From assembly GCF_024435075.2 (NCBI RefSeq), contig NZ_JAMZEG020000001.1:372001-436000 (forward strand): a stretch of DNA of 64,000 bases, given 5' to 3'. The notes beneath the pieces were generated by a model, which saw nothing but the letters and a program-made list of their open reading frames with translations, had not been told where the DNA came from and made no database searches. This stretch comes from Marinomonas maritima. GTDB lineage: Bacteria > Pseudomonadota > Gammaproteobacteria > Pseudomonadales > Marinomonadaceae. Shown here in pieces: positions 1 through 8,250 of the stretch; positions within the stretch are counted from its first letter, which is position 1, and every line of letters begins with the position of its first letter. The position numbers and the translations under genes were made by a program.

Positions 1-922
1 CTAACCCTGCACCAAAGGCGATGGTGATTAAATGTATTCGATCAAACCATAAACAGGTAACCGCTACCGCAACCAGACAGCCAACCATGACGGGAAGTAA
101 CACTTGAAATAATGGAATAATACGACGAAAAACCAATAAAATGATTAAAATGACACCCAGAAGGGAGCCTAGCCCAATGGTTGAAATTTCGAATTTAGCT
201 TGCTCCGCTCCTTTCGCTGCGTGCAGTAATAAACCGGAATAGGAAACACGGATACCTTGTTCGTCCATTTGTTGCTGGATCTTCTTCAGCACCGGCATCA
301 CGCGGTCTTGTGTGGGTAAGTCGAAAGGGTTTTTATGCAATTCTAATACTAAAAGGTAACTCGGCTTTTCGACATTGGTTAAGCGTAACAGGGTGTCTTC
401 TACTTTTACCTGAATGTTTATTTTTTGCTCCAACAACATATCGGAATACAAAAAAAACGGATCTTTTATTGGGTCTGCTTTTCCGGCCCCAATAGGCGAA
501 AATAGCGCATTTAATGCTGACTGAAATGGACCATCGTAATCTTTTATCTGCAGTTTTTTAGCGACAGAATCGCTTAATAGCGCAAAACGAAATGGATACA
601 GAGCGTCCATTTGTGTACTAGAAGAGTCAACTGATTGGGTGAGGTTGGCGATGCCAGCAAGCACGTTTAATTCTGATGAAATGGTGTTAACGGCAGACCG
701 AGCACTTTGTTTATTATCTGCTGACACCATAATAAACACATGGTTGGCATACTCAGCTGTTTGTTGCTCTTGCAGCTCGTTGAGCAAAGGCTTTTGGTCG
801 TATTTTGGCAATAAAGCCATGATACTGGTATCAACGGCCGTTTGCTTTAATGCGGCGAAAATACAAATCACAAAAATGATAATGGCCCAAACGAGAGCAC
901 TTATTTTTAAAAAACGTTTCAT
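1..922 (-). CDS. MMPL/RND-type exporter of the APE cluster (partial, 3' end outside window)
   Basis: An open reading frame runs from an ATG at 922 on the minus strand to the window edge, about 307 codons without a stop. The protein starts MKRFLKISALVWAII, a signal-anchor-like first membrane helix. A roughly 200-residue extracytoplasmic domain follows, and a second block of hydrophobic helices begins near residue 245 (GSLLGVILIILLVF). This is the layout of MMPL/RND lipid exporters. The start overlaps the end of the upstream LolA-like gene by 4 bp (ATGA), so the two are translationally coupled. In aryl-polyene clusters an MMPL exporter with a LolA-like partner is thought to move the finished lipid to the outer membrane. 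The family is fairly secure; the substrate is inferred from the neighbours. Confidence 0.8.
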   Translation of the reverse strand, partial: MKRFLKISALVWAIIIFVICIFAALKQTAVDTSIMALLPKYDQKPLLNELQEQQTAEYANHVFIMVSADNKQSARSAVNTISSELNVLAGIANLTQSVDSSSTQMDALYPFRFALLSDSVAKKLQIKDYDGPFQSALNALFSPIGAGKADPIKDPFFLYSDMLLEQKINIQVKVEDTLLRLTNVEKPSYLLVLELHKNPFDLPTQDRVMPVLKKIQQQMDEQGIRVSYSGLLLHAAKGAEQAKFEISTIGLGSLLGVILIILLVFRRIIPLFQVLLPVMVGCLVAVAVTCLWFDRIHLITIAFGAGL

Positions 923-1482
923 TTTTTCTGCAATTTATCAAACTTAATGTGAGTGATATTCCCTTCTGCTTCATACAGAGTAATTTGTTGTAAGTACTTA
1001 TCACCTTCCAGCGTTACCTTATTAATAAATCCGCCGATACTCTCATCTACGGGTACAAGTGTTGCTTTCCACTGACCATCAGAAACCTCTGCGCTAACAG
1101 AAAAATACGCTTCTAATATTTGCCACTGAGCGGTCATAACGCCAAAAAAAATGTCACTAAATACCGCGACAACCGGATTGGTATCCGAATCAAGTTTGTT
1201 AACCTGTACACCATCTTGATAACTCAACATCGTCTTTGGCGTGAGCTCTAAAGTGCTATTGATTGGTGTTAGGGTATGCCAGACAATTTTTTTATCGCGT
1301 ATATAGTTGAACGACCCAGAAGAGTTTATTGAGGTTTCTAATTGCGCTAAATATTTACTTTGTGAAAACACCCCTGATAGTTTTTCAGGGGTTGTTGTTA
1401 GCGCTTTCAAGTCATCCAAATTATTGGCAAATACTGAAATGCTTAGTATAGAAAAAATAATACCGAGGAAGATTTTTCTCAT
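919..1482 (-). CDS. LolA-like outer-membrane lipid/lipoprotein carrier
   Basis: A 187-residue protein with a clear N-terminal signal peptide (MRKIFLGIIFSILSISVFA, cleavage near residue 19). The rest resembles the LolA-like carriers of aryl-polyene clusters: beta-rich, with a phrase typical of the fold (SGVFSQSKYLAQLETSINSSG) where LolA contacts acyl chains. It starts 4 bp inside the upstream thioesterase gene and overlaps the MMPL exporter gene by 4 bp. It is probably periplasmic and hands a hydrophobic product from the exporter to the outer membrane. Its place in the operon argues against its being the housekeeping LolA. The role is inferred from context. Confidence 0.75.
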   Translation of the reverse strand: MRKIFLGIIFSILSISVFANNLDDLKALTTTPEKLSGVFSQSKYLAQLETSINSSGSFNYIRDKKIVWHTLTPINSTLELTPKTMLSYQDGVQVNKLDSDTNPVVAVFSDIFFGVMTAQWQILEAYFSVSAEVSDGQWKATLVPVDESIGGFINKVTLEGDKYLQQITLYEAEGNITHIKFDKLQKK

Positions 1483-1886
1483 GTAGAGACGCCTAGTTTT
1501 TGAAGGAGAATGGGAGGAGAAGCATATTGCATTTCACCGGATGTCTTTTCAACCGCCACTTGTATGGTATAGGCTTTTGTTAAGCGCTTATTAGTTTGGG
1601 CATCAAAAAAGACATAGTCCACTTTGAGTCTGTTTTCCCATTCGGTTAATGTTGCTCGAACTTTGAATTTTTGTCCAAATATTAATGGATGAGCGTAACG
1701 AATGCGCATATCTATGACTGGCCAAACGTAGCCGCTTTCTTCCATTTCAACAATACTGTAATTGACTTTATCCATTAGTTTACAACGGGCTATTTCCATG
1801 TATTTGGCATAATGGCCATGCCAAGCTACTCGAATAGCATCTACATCGTGAAATGGTATTTCTAATTCTATTTCAACGTCTATCAT
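1479..1886 (-). CDS. Acyl-CoA/ACP thioesterase, 4HBT hotdog fold
   Basis: 135 residues, the normal size of a single-hotdog thioesterase. The N-terminal phrase FHDVDAIRVAWHGHYAKYME matches the 4-hydroxybenzoyl-CoA thioesterase signature, with the catalytic Asp in the HDVD segment and the WHGHYAKYME helix. It is probably cytoplasmic. In aryl-polyene clusters the thioesterase (ApeK in the Xenorhabdus scheme, as I recall it) releases or edits polyene chains on the carrier proteins. It lies between the LpxL-type acyltransferase and the LolA-like gene, overlapping the latter by 4 bp. The family is secure; the substrate is inferred. Confidence 0.8.
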   Translation of the reverse strand: MIDVEIELEIPFHDVDAIRVAWHGHYAKYMEIARCKLMDKVNYSIVEMEESGYVWPVIDMRIRYAHPLIFGQKFKVRATLTEWENRLKVDYVFFDAQTNKRLTKAYTIQVAVEKTSGEMQYASPPILLQKLGVST

Positions 1887-1916
1887 TACTTTATCCTGCC
1901 GTCATTGAAGACAAAA

Positions 1917-2879
1917 TTATGTGTCACGGTTGTTTATTAACGTCTGTTGGTTTTTTGATTCCACATGCCAAAAGGGGAAAAAATTAAACCATTGTAAAGG
2001 GGCTAACTGGCAATAATATTCTAAGCGTTTAGCGTAAAGGGTCACGGCTTCTTCTAGTTTTTGTTCTCGTTCTTTACGAGCAAAAGAGAGTTTATCCGAA
2101 AAGGTTTCCATATAAATATGATAAGCAGAGTCCTGCTTTAAACAGAACATCAAATACACGGGGCAACGTAACAAACTCGCTAATATAAACGCGCCTTGCG
2201 GTAACGCGGCTTGAGCCCCAAGAAAGTCTACAATAGAAACGCGCCCCCCATTATTAACCGGTGTTCGATCTCCTGCGATAACAATAAACTCTCCCGCGGC
2301 AACGCGCTCAGAAAGAATCATGGCGGTTGCAGGAGACATATCCGTTACTTGAATTAGGTTAATGGCGGCATTGGCGTTGGTGCGTTGTAACATCTTGTTG
2401 AATTTTTTTGCGTGCTGGGTATAGACCAACATAGTGACTTTAATATCGGGTAATTGGTGCGCAAGGGCACTGCAAATTTCAGTATTACCAAGGTGCGATA
2501 CAACAATGATGCCACCAAGCTTTGACGCTTCGATTTTTTGAAAAGTATCTGGGGTTTCAAAAACCACGTCTTGGGGTTTGATTCTCCCCATCCAGACCAA
2601 AAATTTATCCAATAACACTTCACCAAACATCCAAAAGTGGCGAAAAGGTGTGAGTTTTTTGCGCTTATGTTCGGGTAAAAAAGGGGTGATCTTTTGTAGG
2701 TATTCTTTGGAGGCCGCTCGGGTAGCGTGTTTTCTAAAATAAAAATACAGAATGACGGGCGCAAGAAGTAGGCGAAAGCCTTTGTGACCAAATAGTCGGT
2801 AGCACATCAATAGGATACGCATGCCGACAACCGTTCCTGTTTCAGTGATTGTAGACCAATGCTTAGGCTGGTTATCCAT
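1917..2879 (-). CDS. LpxL/HtrB-type lipid acyltransferase
   Basis: 320 residues from the ATG at 2879, which lies in the sequence ATGGATAA overlapping the stop of the upstream glycosyltransferase. A longer reading to 2924 exists but would need a start deep inside that gene. The sequence resembles lauroyl/myristoyl lipid A acyltransferases. There is an N-terminal hydrophobic anchor (RLLLAPVILYFYFRKHATRA), then VVSHLGNTEICSAL containing the H-x4-E active-site pair. A later GDRTPVNNGG segment is typical of the clade. The likely reaction is acyl transfer from ACP or CoA to a glycolipid intermediate at the inner membrane. As I recall, in some APE clusters this enzyme is fused to the preceding glycosyltransferase; here the two are separate overlapping genes. 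Confidence 0.78.
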   Translation of the reverse strand: MDNQPKHWSTITETGTVVGMRILLMCYRLFGHKGFRLLLAPVILYFYFRKHATRAASKEYLQKITPFLPEHKRKKLTPFRHFWMFGEVLLDKFLVWMGRIKPQDVVFETPDTFQKIEASKLGGIIVVSHLGNTEICSALAHQLPDIKVTMLVYTQHAKKFNKMLQRTNANAAINLIQVTDMSPATAMILSERVAAGEFIVIAGDRTPVNNGGRVSIVDFLGAQAALPQGAFILASLLRCPVYLMFCLKQDSAYHIYMETFSDKLSFARKEREQKLEEAVTLYAKRLEYYCQLAPLQWFNFFPFWHVESKNQQTLINNRDT

Positions 2880-3636
2880 TGAGTTTATTCCATAACAAAG
2901 CAGGTGAACGCAAAAGCATGCCAAAAAATAAACGTGTGTGCATCCAAACGATCAAAACATTGTCTTTTATGGCGTTAAAGTGAGAAACCCCGTCTTCTGG
3001 GTATACCACCTTAGTCGGCATGTTCTTTATTTTATGGCCAGACCAGACCCAGCGTACGACAACTTCGGTATCGAATGACATACGGTTCCCACAAGAGGCG
3101 CGATCAATTAACTCGCAGGTCTTAACCAAGGGGTAAACTCGAAAGCCACACATCGAATCTTTAATAGAGAAAGACAGCGTGTTTATCCATACCCACACAT
3201 GACTTAAATAACGACAGTAATAGCGGTGTTTTGGGACGCTGTGATCATAAATAGGGCATCCGCAAATTAGGCTTTCTGGCTCTTTTTCAGCGGCCTGCAT
3301 AAAAATAGGTAAGTCGCTGATGTTATGTTGCCCGTCAGCGTCCACTTGTAGAGCATGACTAAAGCCTTGTTCCAGTAAAAAACGCATACCGGCCTTCACG
3401 GCGCCCCCTTTACCACTATTGGTATCGAGCTGGACTAGGTAAATCTGACCACGGTACTTTTCAGTCAATTTTTCTAACACTTGTCGACATTTAGCGCCGC
3501 TACCATCATCAACTAAAACGGCTGGATAGCCATATTCAAGCACTTGTTTTAGCGTGTTTTCAATAGCGTCTTCGTGGTTGTACACCGGAATGACGATTGC
3601 CGGTTTGAACGGATTATTCAAAGCAGATTCTTCCAC
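2872..3636 (-). CDS. Family 2 glycosyltransferase
   Basis: 254 residues starting at a GTG (3636) with AGGAG about ten bases upstream. The start lies inside the end of the ligase-dehydratase gene (23-bp overlap). The GT-A fold is evident from the start: PAIVIPVYNHEDAIENTL, then VLVDDGSG, and QVDADGQHN with the DxD metal/nucleotide-sugar site near residue 99. It resembles dolichol-phosphate-mannose-synthase-like transferases. In this operon it probably adds a sugar to the lipid anchor or polyene head group. Eight bases overlap the following acyltransferase gene. The donor sugar cannot be read from the sequence. Confidence 0.82.
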   Translation of the reverse strand: MEESALNNPFKPAIVIPVYNHEDAIENTLKQVLEYGYPAVLVDDGSGAKCRQVLEKLTEKYRGQIYLVQLDTNSGKGGAVKAGMRFLLEQGFSHALQVDADGQHNISDLPIFMQAAEKEPESLICGCPIYDHSVPKHRYYCRYLSHVWVWINTLSFSIKDSMCGFRVYPLVKTCELIDRASCGNRMSFDTEVVVRWVWSGHKIKNMPTKVVYPEDGVSHFNAIKDNVLIVWMHTRLFFGMLLRSPALLWNKLNG

Positions 3637-5311
3637 TAGAATGAACTCCTTTTTCTGATATATATTGAAAGGCTAGCTTCCCTTTAATTGGGTGGAACTC
3701 CAATGTTAATGTCACGTTAGAATCCGGGAAGATAACACTCTGAAACTTTACGGCCTCTAAGCGACTAAAACGACCCTTGAAAGCAAACACTTCTTTGCCA
3801 TAATGCTGAGCCCAATGTGTTTGAGCAATGCCGGGTAAAATAGGGTTGTTCTCAAAGTGTCCATCAAAATAGATGAGTTCTTTAGGAATATAAAAGTTAA
3901 GCCGGTAAGTATTCTCGCTTGTATGAGTGCGGTCTAGTACTTGTGGCCACTTCACCTCGTTATTGTCAAATAATGCCTGTAATGATTCCATCGGAAGCTT
4001 GCCTTGTTGGTTGTAGGGAAGTGTGTTGACAAAGCGCCATCTTCTGGGAATCAACACAAGTTCAAAAGACGCTTTTAGGCTCTGTTTGAGCCGCGCAATT
4101 AACCATTTCTGTGAATGTTGTTGGACTAACGCTCTTCCTTTGTCACTAAGCTCTGCGACAATGGCCACTTCTTCCCGTTTTTTAGTGACAACCAAAGCTC
4201 TTGCTATGATAACCCAATCACTTTGTTCTAAACACTTTTCCATTTTAGAGAGAGATAAACGTTTCCCTTCTACTTTGACGATGCGGTCTGTTCGACCCTG
4301 TAAGCGAAAGCAATCAGATGTCAGTTGTTCTATATTATCTGAAAGAGTCTGGTGTTCTGACGATACATGAGGTCCGTTTACAATAAAGCCTTTTTCTGTC
4401 TCGTTTAAAGACATGTGGGGTAATAAGGTCCAGTAATCTGACTCTATTTTAGATTGATTTCGCCACGCTACCGCACCGGTTTCTGAGCTGCCATATATTT
4501 CAAATATCGGAGTGTAAAGCAATTTAGCGGCATACAGACTGTCTTCGTATTGCAACGGTGCAGCAGAAGAAATGGCGGCTTCACACTTACCCTGCAACAT
4601 GGACCAGTCAAGCTGATGATTTAAGCGCTTTAAATGGGCGGGGGTTGATATCAGAATAAATTGATTACATTGTGAGGCAAGATGATAAATCTCTTCAGAG
4701 AAGGAACTGTGTTTGCTAAGTAAAAGTCGACCTTTTGCTAATGACCAAAATAAGCGAAAGGTTAAGCCAAACAGGTGTTGGTGAGTAACCGTCGACAAAA
4801 CGATGGACGTGTCAGAAAGTGGCCACAATTCCTCAATGCAACACAGTTCATCATCAATTTGAGCCATGGTTTTTGTGATCGGCTTTGGCTCTCCAGTCGA
4901 GCCAGAAGTGTAAACTTCTATTGCGGGAAAGCGGCGTTCAATTTCTATCCAAGGACCTGCTTTTCTAGTCAGCTGACTATTGTTTTGCTCCGAAGGGTAA
5001 GCGTTTTCAAACTCACCCAGAAAGCCGACCACAGAGTTTTTTAAGCGTTCGACCGTTGCCGTACAATTATCACCTGGAATGCAAGCAGTACAGTTTGATT
5101 GCCACAAGGCGAGTAGAAGAGTAAAAAACTCAATCGCATCACTATGGTACACGGCCCATTTCTGTCCTGGTGATAAAGGCAAAACGGCTTGCCACATCGC
5201 TACTTTTTTAGACACTTGTGCCTTAGTTACGATGACGTCATCCATCATTGCTATTGGTTGCTCATCAGTAACATCCAACAGCCATCGAGATAAAAGCGTT
5301 AATGTTTTCAT
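3614..5311 (-). CDS. Fused AMP-dependent acyl/aryl ligase and ApeI-like dehydratase
   Basis: 565 residues with two parts. Residues 1 to about 450 form an adenylating enzyme: the P-loop VYTSGSTGEPKPITKT near residue 133, EIYGSSETGAV near 272, and the C-terminal catalytic lysine motif NQQGK near 436. Residues from about 465 to the end form a single-hotdog domain with YFDGHFENNPILPGI, the FabA/FabZ signature. The ligase would activate an aromatic or fatty acid starter and load it on the neighbouring carrier proteins. The hotdog would dehydrate 3-hydroxyacyl intermediates during polyene extension. In other APE systems I recall these as separate ApeH and ApeI proteins. The reading frame is uninterrupted across the junction. 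The start overlaps the upstream membrane-protein gene by 4 bp. Confidence 0.82.
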   Translation of the reverse strand: MKTLTLLSRWLLDVTDEQPIAMMDDVIVTKAQVSKKVAMWQAVLPLSPGQKWAVYHSDAIEFFTLLLALWQSNCTACIPGDNCTATVERLKNSVVGFLGEFENAYPSEQNNSQLTRKAGPWIEIERRFPAIEVYTSGSTGEPKPITKTMAQIDDELCCIEELWPLSDTSIVLSTVTHQHLFGLTFRLFWSLAKGRLLLSKHSSFSEEIYHLASQCNQFILISTPAHLKRLNHQLDWSMLQGKCEAAISSAAPLQYEDSLYAAKLLYTPIFEIYGSSETGAVAWRNQSKIESDYWTLLPHMSLNETEKGFIVNGPHVSSEHQTLSDNIEQLTSDCFRLQGRTDRIVKVEGKRLSLSKMEKCLEQSDWVIIARALVVTKKREEVAIVAELSDKGRALVQQHSQKWLIARLKQSLKASFELVLIPRRWRFVNTLPYNQQGKLPMESLQALFDNNEVKWPQVLDRTHTSENTYRLNFYIPKELIYFDGHFENNPILPGIAQTHWAQHYGKEVFAFKGRFSRLEAVKFQSVIFPDSNVTLTLEFHPIKGKLAFQYISEKGVHSSGRICFE

Positions 5312-5847
5312 ACTGTATGCTTAACTCTGTATCGTACAATCCATTCTATAACAACCAATAAACCAATCAGTACATAAGCCAAAAAGCCATTGTAAAATAA
5401 CCAGGTTTCATTAGATGTCCAGAATGCAGTGAACAAGGCAACAAGGCCGTTTAATGTAAAAAAAACACACCAAACAATGGTCACTTTCCTCGTATATCGA
5501 ACGCCAGTTTCTGGTAAGTTGGGCTCTTTAAGTCTTGCCATTCGTTCAATGATCGATTGTTTCGCATAAAGGCTAGAGACGAAAAGCAGTAGCATAGAGG
5601 CATTCACCAGTACCGGGTACAATTTTAACCCTTGTTGGTCGCCCCAAAAATACGCCACGACTAATACACCAAAAGCCGATGTAAAAATGACACTACGTGT
5701 GTTTTTTTGTGTCTCGGTGAAACCTCTTATCATCAAAAGTGCAATGACGAAAAACATGACCAGAGTCGAATCAAAGTGCGTTAACCCAAAATAGACAAAG
5801 AAAGGATAAGCAAGGGTGACTATCACTAAAATAATTTTGAGGCGCAC
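5308..5847 (-). CDS. APE-cluster integral membrane protein (COG4648-like)
   Basis: 179 residues, strongly hydrophobic, with about five to six predicted membrane helices (for example IILVIVTLAYPFFVYFGL at the start and LVALFTAFWTSN and VLIGLLVVIEWIVRY near the end). No catalytic motif is visible. Proteins of this type sit beside the carrier-protein and ligase genes of aryl-polyene clusters (the ApeG position). Spacing is tight: 12 bp from the second carrier-protein gene and a 4-bp overlap with the ligase gene. The function is unknown; a scaffold or membrane adaptor for the biosynthetic complex is only a guess. Confidence 0.7.
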   Translation of the reverse strand: MRLKIILVIVTLAYPFFVYFGLTHFDSTLVMFFVIALLMIRGFTETQKNTRSVIFTSAFGVLVVAYFWGDQQGLKLYPVLVNASMLLLFVSSLYAKQSIIERMARLKEPNLPETGVRYTRKVTIVWCVFFTLNGLVALFTAFWTSNETWLFYNGFLAYVLIGLLVVIEWIVRYRVKHTV

Positions 5848-5859
5848 TTTTTGAAGGCC

Positions 5860-6108
5860 TTATACAAACAGTTTTTCTACGGCGATAACCACATCTTCAA
5901 CGGTTCGAACGGATTTAAAATCTTCAGGATTGATCTTTTTCCCCGTCATTTTTTTTAGCTCGACGACCAAATCAACGGCATCGATACTATCAATATCAAG
6001 GTCTTGATATAAATTTGAAGAAGGGTGGATGCTATCAGCAGATAACTCGAACAAATCCTGTAAAACACCCGATACTTTGTCAAACACGTCTTGATTAATA
6101 CTACTCAT
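5860..6108 (-). CDS. Acyl carrier protein (second of a pair)
   Basis: 82 residues with the phosphopantetheine attachment motif DIDSIDAVDL; the serine in DSID is the attachment site, near residue 40. Size and helix pattern fit a stand-alone type II carrier protein. It lies 9 bp downstream of another ACP gene of the same operon. Paired carrier proteins (ApeE and ApeF in the Xenorhabdus scheme) are a hallmark of aryl-polyene clusters. The phosphopantetheinyl transferase at 8876-9553 is a plausible activator. Confidence 0.9.
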   Translation of the reverse strand: MSSINQDVFDKVSGVLQDLFELSADSIHPSSNLYQDLDIDSIDAVDLVVELKKMTGKKINPEDFKSVRTVEDVVIAVEKLFV

Positions 6109-6117
6109 AATCTTCTC

Positions 6118-6381
6118 TTAATTTTTTTCTTGATAGGACTCAACCAAGGCGGCTAATGCATTCACACTAGCGAAGTGTTCGTGTGTTTCTTTCGAATCAG
6201 CCTTTAGCTTAATGCCATATTTTTTTTGTAAAGCTAAACCAATTTCAAGTGCATCAATTGAATCTAGGCCAAGGCCATCTACAAAAAGAGGGTCTGAATC
6301 TATAATTTCATCGGGGCTAATATCTTCTAGTTCGAGCGCATCAATGATCATATTCTTTATGTCTAATTTTAAATCAGTCAT
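6118..6381 (-). CDS. Acyl carrier protein (first of a pair)
   Basis: 87 residues with GLGLDSIDALEIGLAL around the modified serine. It has the usual acidic helix I (MIIDALELEDISPDEI). The start lies 8 bp inside the upstream acyltransferase gene, so translation is likely coupled. It differs enough from its neighbour that the two probably hold different intermediates or meet different partners, as described for the two carrier proteins of aryl-polyene synthases. That division of labour is inference. Confidence 0.9.
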   Translation of the reverse strand: MTDLKLDIKNMIIDALELEDISPDEIIDSDPLFVDGLGLDSIDALEIGLALQKKYGIKLKADSKETHEHFASVNALAALVESYQEKN

Positions 6382-7141
6382 TCAATAGTAACTCCGTATT
6401 AAAATAGTCTGTTAAATCGGCGGTTAGCTTTCTTGCAGCAACAGAAGGTGGACTTTCCGCTAAGTAAGAGCGTACATCAATTTTATCTTTTACTTGGATT
6501 TTGAAATGCGCTTTCGTTTTTGGGATTTTATACCAACGATCACTCTTGGTGAGAGTGGTTGGTTTGCACTCAATCAAAACCGTCGTTATTTCTGCTTTTG
6601 CACGAATAGCAATGTTCGCGGCACCGCGTTTCAGTGTTAGTTTTTGTCCTGGTGTAGATCGTGTGCCTTCAGGAAAAACAATTAACGCATGACCTTTTAC
6701 AAAAGCCTCTGCGGCCATTTCAATGACATGCTCATTGTTATCATTAATAATGTATCCTGCCGTTCGTATTGAGCCGCGAGTGAAGACATTTTTCGCTAAA
6801 CGTCCTTTCACGACACAGTTTGCGTTTGGTACTAAGGCAATCAAAAACACAACGTCAATCAGTGACGGGTGATTTGCTAGAATAAGCTGTGCGTTCTTTA
6901 GTTTGGACTCCCCTTCAATGTCATAACTTAAGACGCCCAAGCGTTTCATCATTGCGATATAAAAACGAAATGTGTGATGAATCACAGCATGGGCTCTCTC
7001 TTCTCTAATCAATGATGTCGCTGGAATACAATATAGAATAGGCAAAGCAATAATAGGGAGCAAAACGCCCCCAACGCCAAAAATAAAGAAGCTAAACGCC
7101 GTTGCTAGCCAGCGCCAATAATATTTGATTATATCGAGCAT
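6374..7141 (-). CDS. PlsC-like lysophospholipid acyltransferase
   Basis: 255 residues. The N-terminal 60 residues are hydrophobic (FSFFIFGVGGVLLPIIALPI). Then come the acyltransferase motifs: NHPSLIDVVFL (H-x4-D, near residue 90) and FPEGTRS (near residue 156). This is the 1-acylglycerol-3-phosphate acyltransferase family, acting at the inner membrane. A PlsC-like enzyme beside the carrier proteins is normal in aryl-polyene clusters, where it may attach the polyene or a fatty acid to the lipid core. It lies 6 bp after the ketosynthase-like gene and overlaps the first carrier-protein gene by 8 bp. Confidence 0.83.
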   Translation of the reverse strand: MLDIIKYYWRWLATAFSFFIFGVGGVLLPIIALPILYCIPATSLIREERAHAVIHHTFRFYIAMMKRLGVLSYDIEGESKLKNAQLILANHPSLIDVVFLIALVPNANCVVKGRLAKNVFTRGSIRTAGYIINDNNEHVIEMAAEAFVKGHALIVFPEGTRSTPGQKLTLKRGAANIAIRAKAEITTVLIECKPTTLTKSDRWYKIPKTKAHFKIQVKDKIDVRSYLAESPPSVAARKLTADLTDYFNTELLLND

Positions 7142-7147
7142 AATACC

Positions 7148-7864
7148 TTACCTTTGTATGGTCCACTCGACATCCTGAGTGCTGGGAAAGCGTGCGCAGT
7201 GGCGATGAGATAAAAGAAGTGCCATTAGCTCTTCTAGTTCATTGTTTTGGCCTTGTTCAGAAGCTATTGCAGGCGCGCTTTTCAAATGAAAGGTGTCTCC
7301 TTCTTCACGACTTAACACCATTGCAATGGCATAAGGAAAAGGGGGCGAAGAAGCAAATGGTTTGTATAAATCAGGTAGCGGGGATTCACAGATAATGCAC
7401 AACACATGTTCATTGTCTTGTAACTGAGTCGCGGCTTCTAGTAAGGCAAATGGAATAAGGTTTTCTGATGCTGATATTGCCGTTGCTTCACTTCGATCTT
7501 TACGTGCAATTGAAAATAATCCGCTTATTGCATTATGCACTGCTAGGCTAAAACTAGTGGGAGAAAGTGGTTCATTGTTGGCAATAGATTGAAGTAAAGA
7601 GAGCGTTAATTCTACATCACCATGACGAGAAGCGAAAACCAAGGGTATGTGTTCGTTTTCCGCTAATATTGGCATCGCCGCTTCTACTGAATACTTACCA
7701 ATGGTGGTAAAGCGTCTGCGGAGCATTAAAGGGATGTTCTTTAATCCGGGCTTTGGTGCATCAGTGGGTAAAATATATTTGTTTTGTAACCAATTTCCCC
7801 AAGAGTCTGCAGACTCTAAGCTGGGAGTATAGGCATTCCAACCACGTATTTTAAAACTTAACAC
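7148..7864 (-). CDS. Beta-ketoacyl synthase-like chain-length factor
   Basis: 238 residues from a GTG at 7864 (AGGGA nine bases upstream). It resembles the short ketosynthase-like N-terminal domain (Pfam Ketoacyl-synt_2) found in aryl-polyene clusters. Recognisable parts are SFKIRGWNAYTPSLESADSW at the start, MLRRRFTTIGKYSVEAAMPI, PLVFASRHGDVELTLSLLQS and SPTSFSLAVHNAISGLFSIA. No catalytic Cys-His-His set is evident and the protein is about half the length of a full ketosynthase. It probably acts as a non-catalytic partner (the ApeC/CLF role) of a ketosynthase encoded outside this window. It is the first gene of the minus-strand operon, so the promoter should lie just above 7864. Confidence 0.75.
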   Translation of the reverse strand: MLSFKIRGWNAYTPSLESADSWGNWLQNKYILPTDAPKPGLKNIPLMLRRRFTTIGKYSVEAAMPILAENEHIPLVFASRHGDVELTLSLLQSIANNEPLSPTSFSLAVHNAISGLFSIARKDRSEATAISASENLIPFALLEAATQLQDNEHVLCIICESPLPDLYKPFASSPPFPYAIAMVLSREEGDTFHLKSAPAIASEQGQNNELEELMALLLSHRHCARFPSTQDVEWTIQR

Positions 7865-8250
7865 TGATGATTATCCCTGATTTGACTGTGTTACACACAG
7901 CAATCCTGTGTCTAAAATTTAGCTAAGGATACTGGTTTTTTGCCTATATTTACATAGGGTTTACAGATTTAAAGAGTCGTGCAATTAAAAACATAGGCAT
8001 AGATGGGAACGTATGACGCCGGATATATTTGATGGTAATTTAAATAATCAAAAAAATGATGGAGAATAGCCTGAATCTTGTATTCAGGTCGCTTAGGGTA
8101 TTCATCTATGGCAATCTGATAATACCCTTCGAATTGATGGTTTTCGCGTTAGACTTAGTCGGCTTAAAGATACATCTGTATGTATATTGCTGCCAATTTT
8201 ACTGAGCGTTATCATTCGGCTACATTAATATTTAAATGGAAATGACTATT
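7865..8250. other. 386-bp gap between divergent units with two stem-loops
   Basis: Divergent intergenic region. It must hold the promoter of the minus-strand APE operon and of the small secreted-protein gene. I see a 7-bp-arm hairpin at 8070-8088 (CCTGAAT / ATTCAGG) and directly after it 8-bp arms AGGGTATT (8095-8102) and AATACCCT (8121-8128). A short palindrome, CCTATgtaaATATAGG, lies near 7942-7959. No convincing -35/-10 pair or coding sequence stands out. Confidence 0.5.

Noticed and set aside
2354..2791. 145-codon minus-strand frame within the acyltransferase gene
   Set aside because: It lies entirely inside the LpxL-type gene in another frame, and its translation has no family resemblance.
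7865..8250. A riboswitch or tRNA gene in the 386-bp APE gap
   Set aside because: The hairpins do not fit any class I know, and no cloverleaf could be formed.
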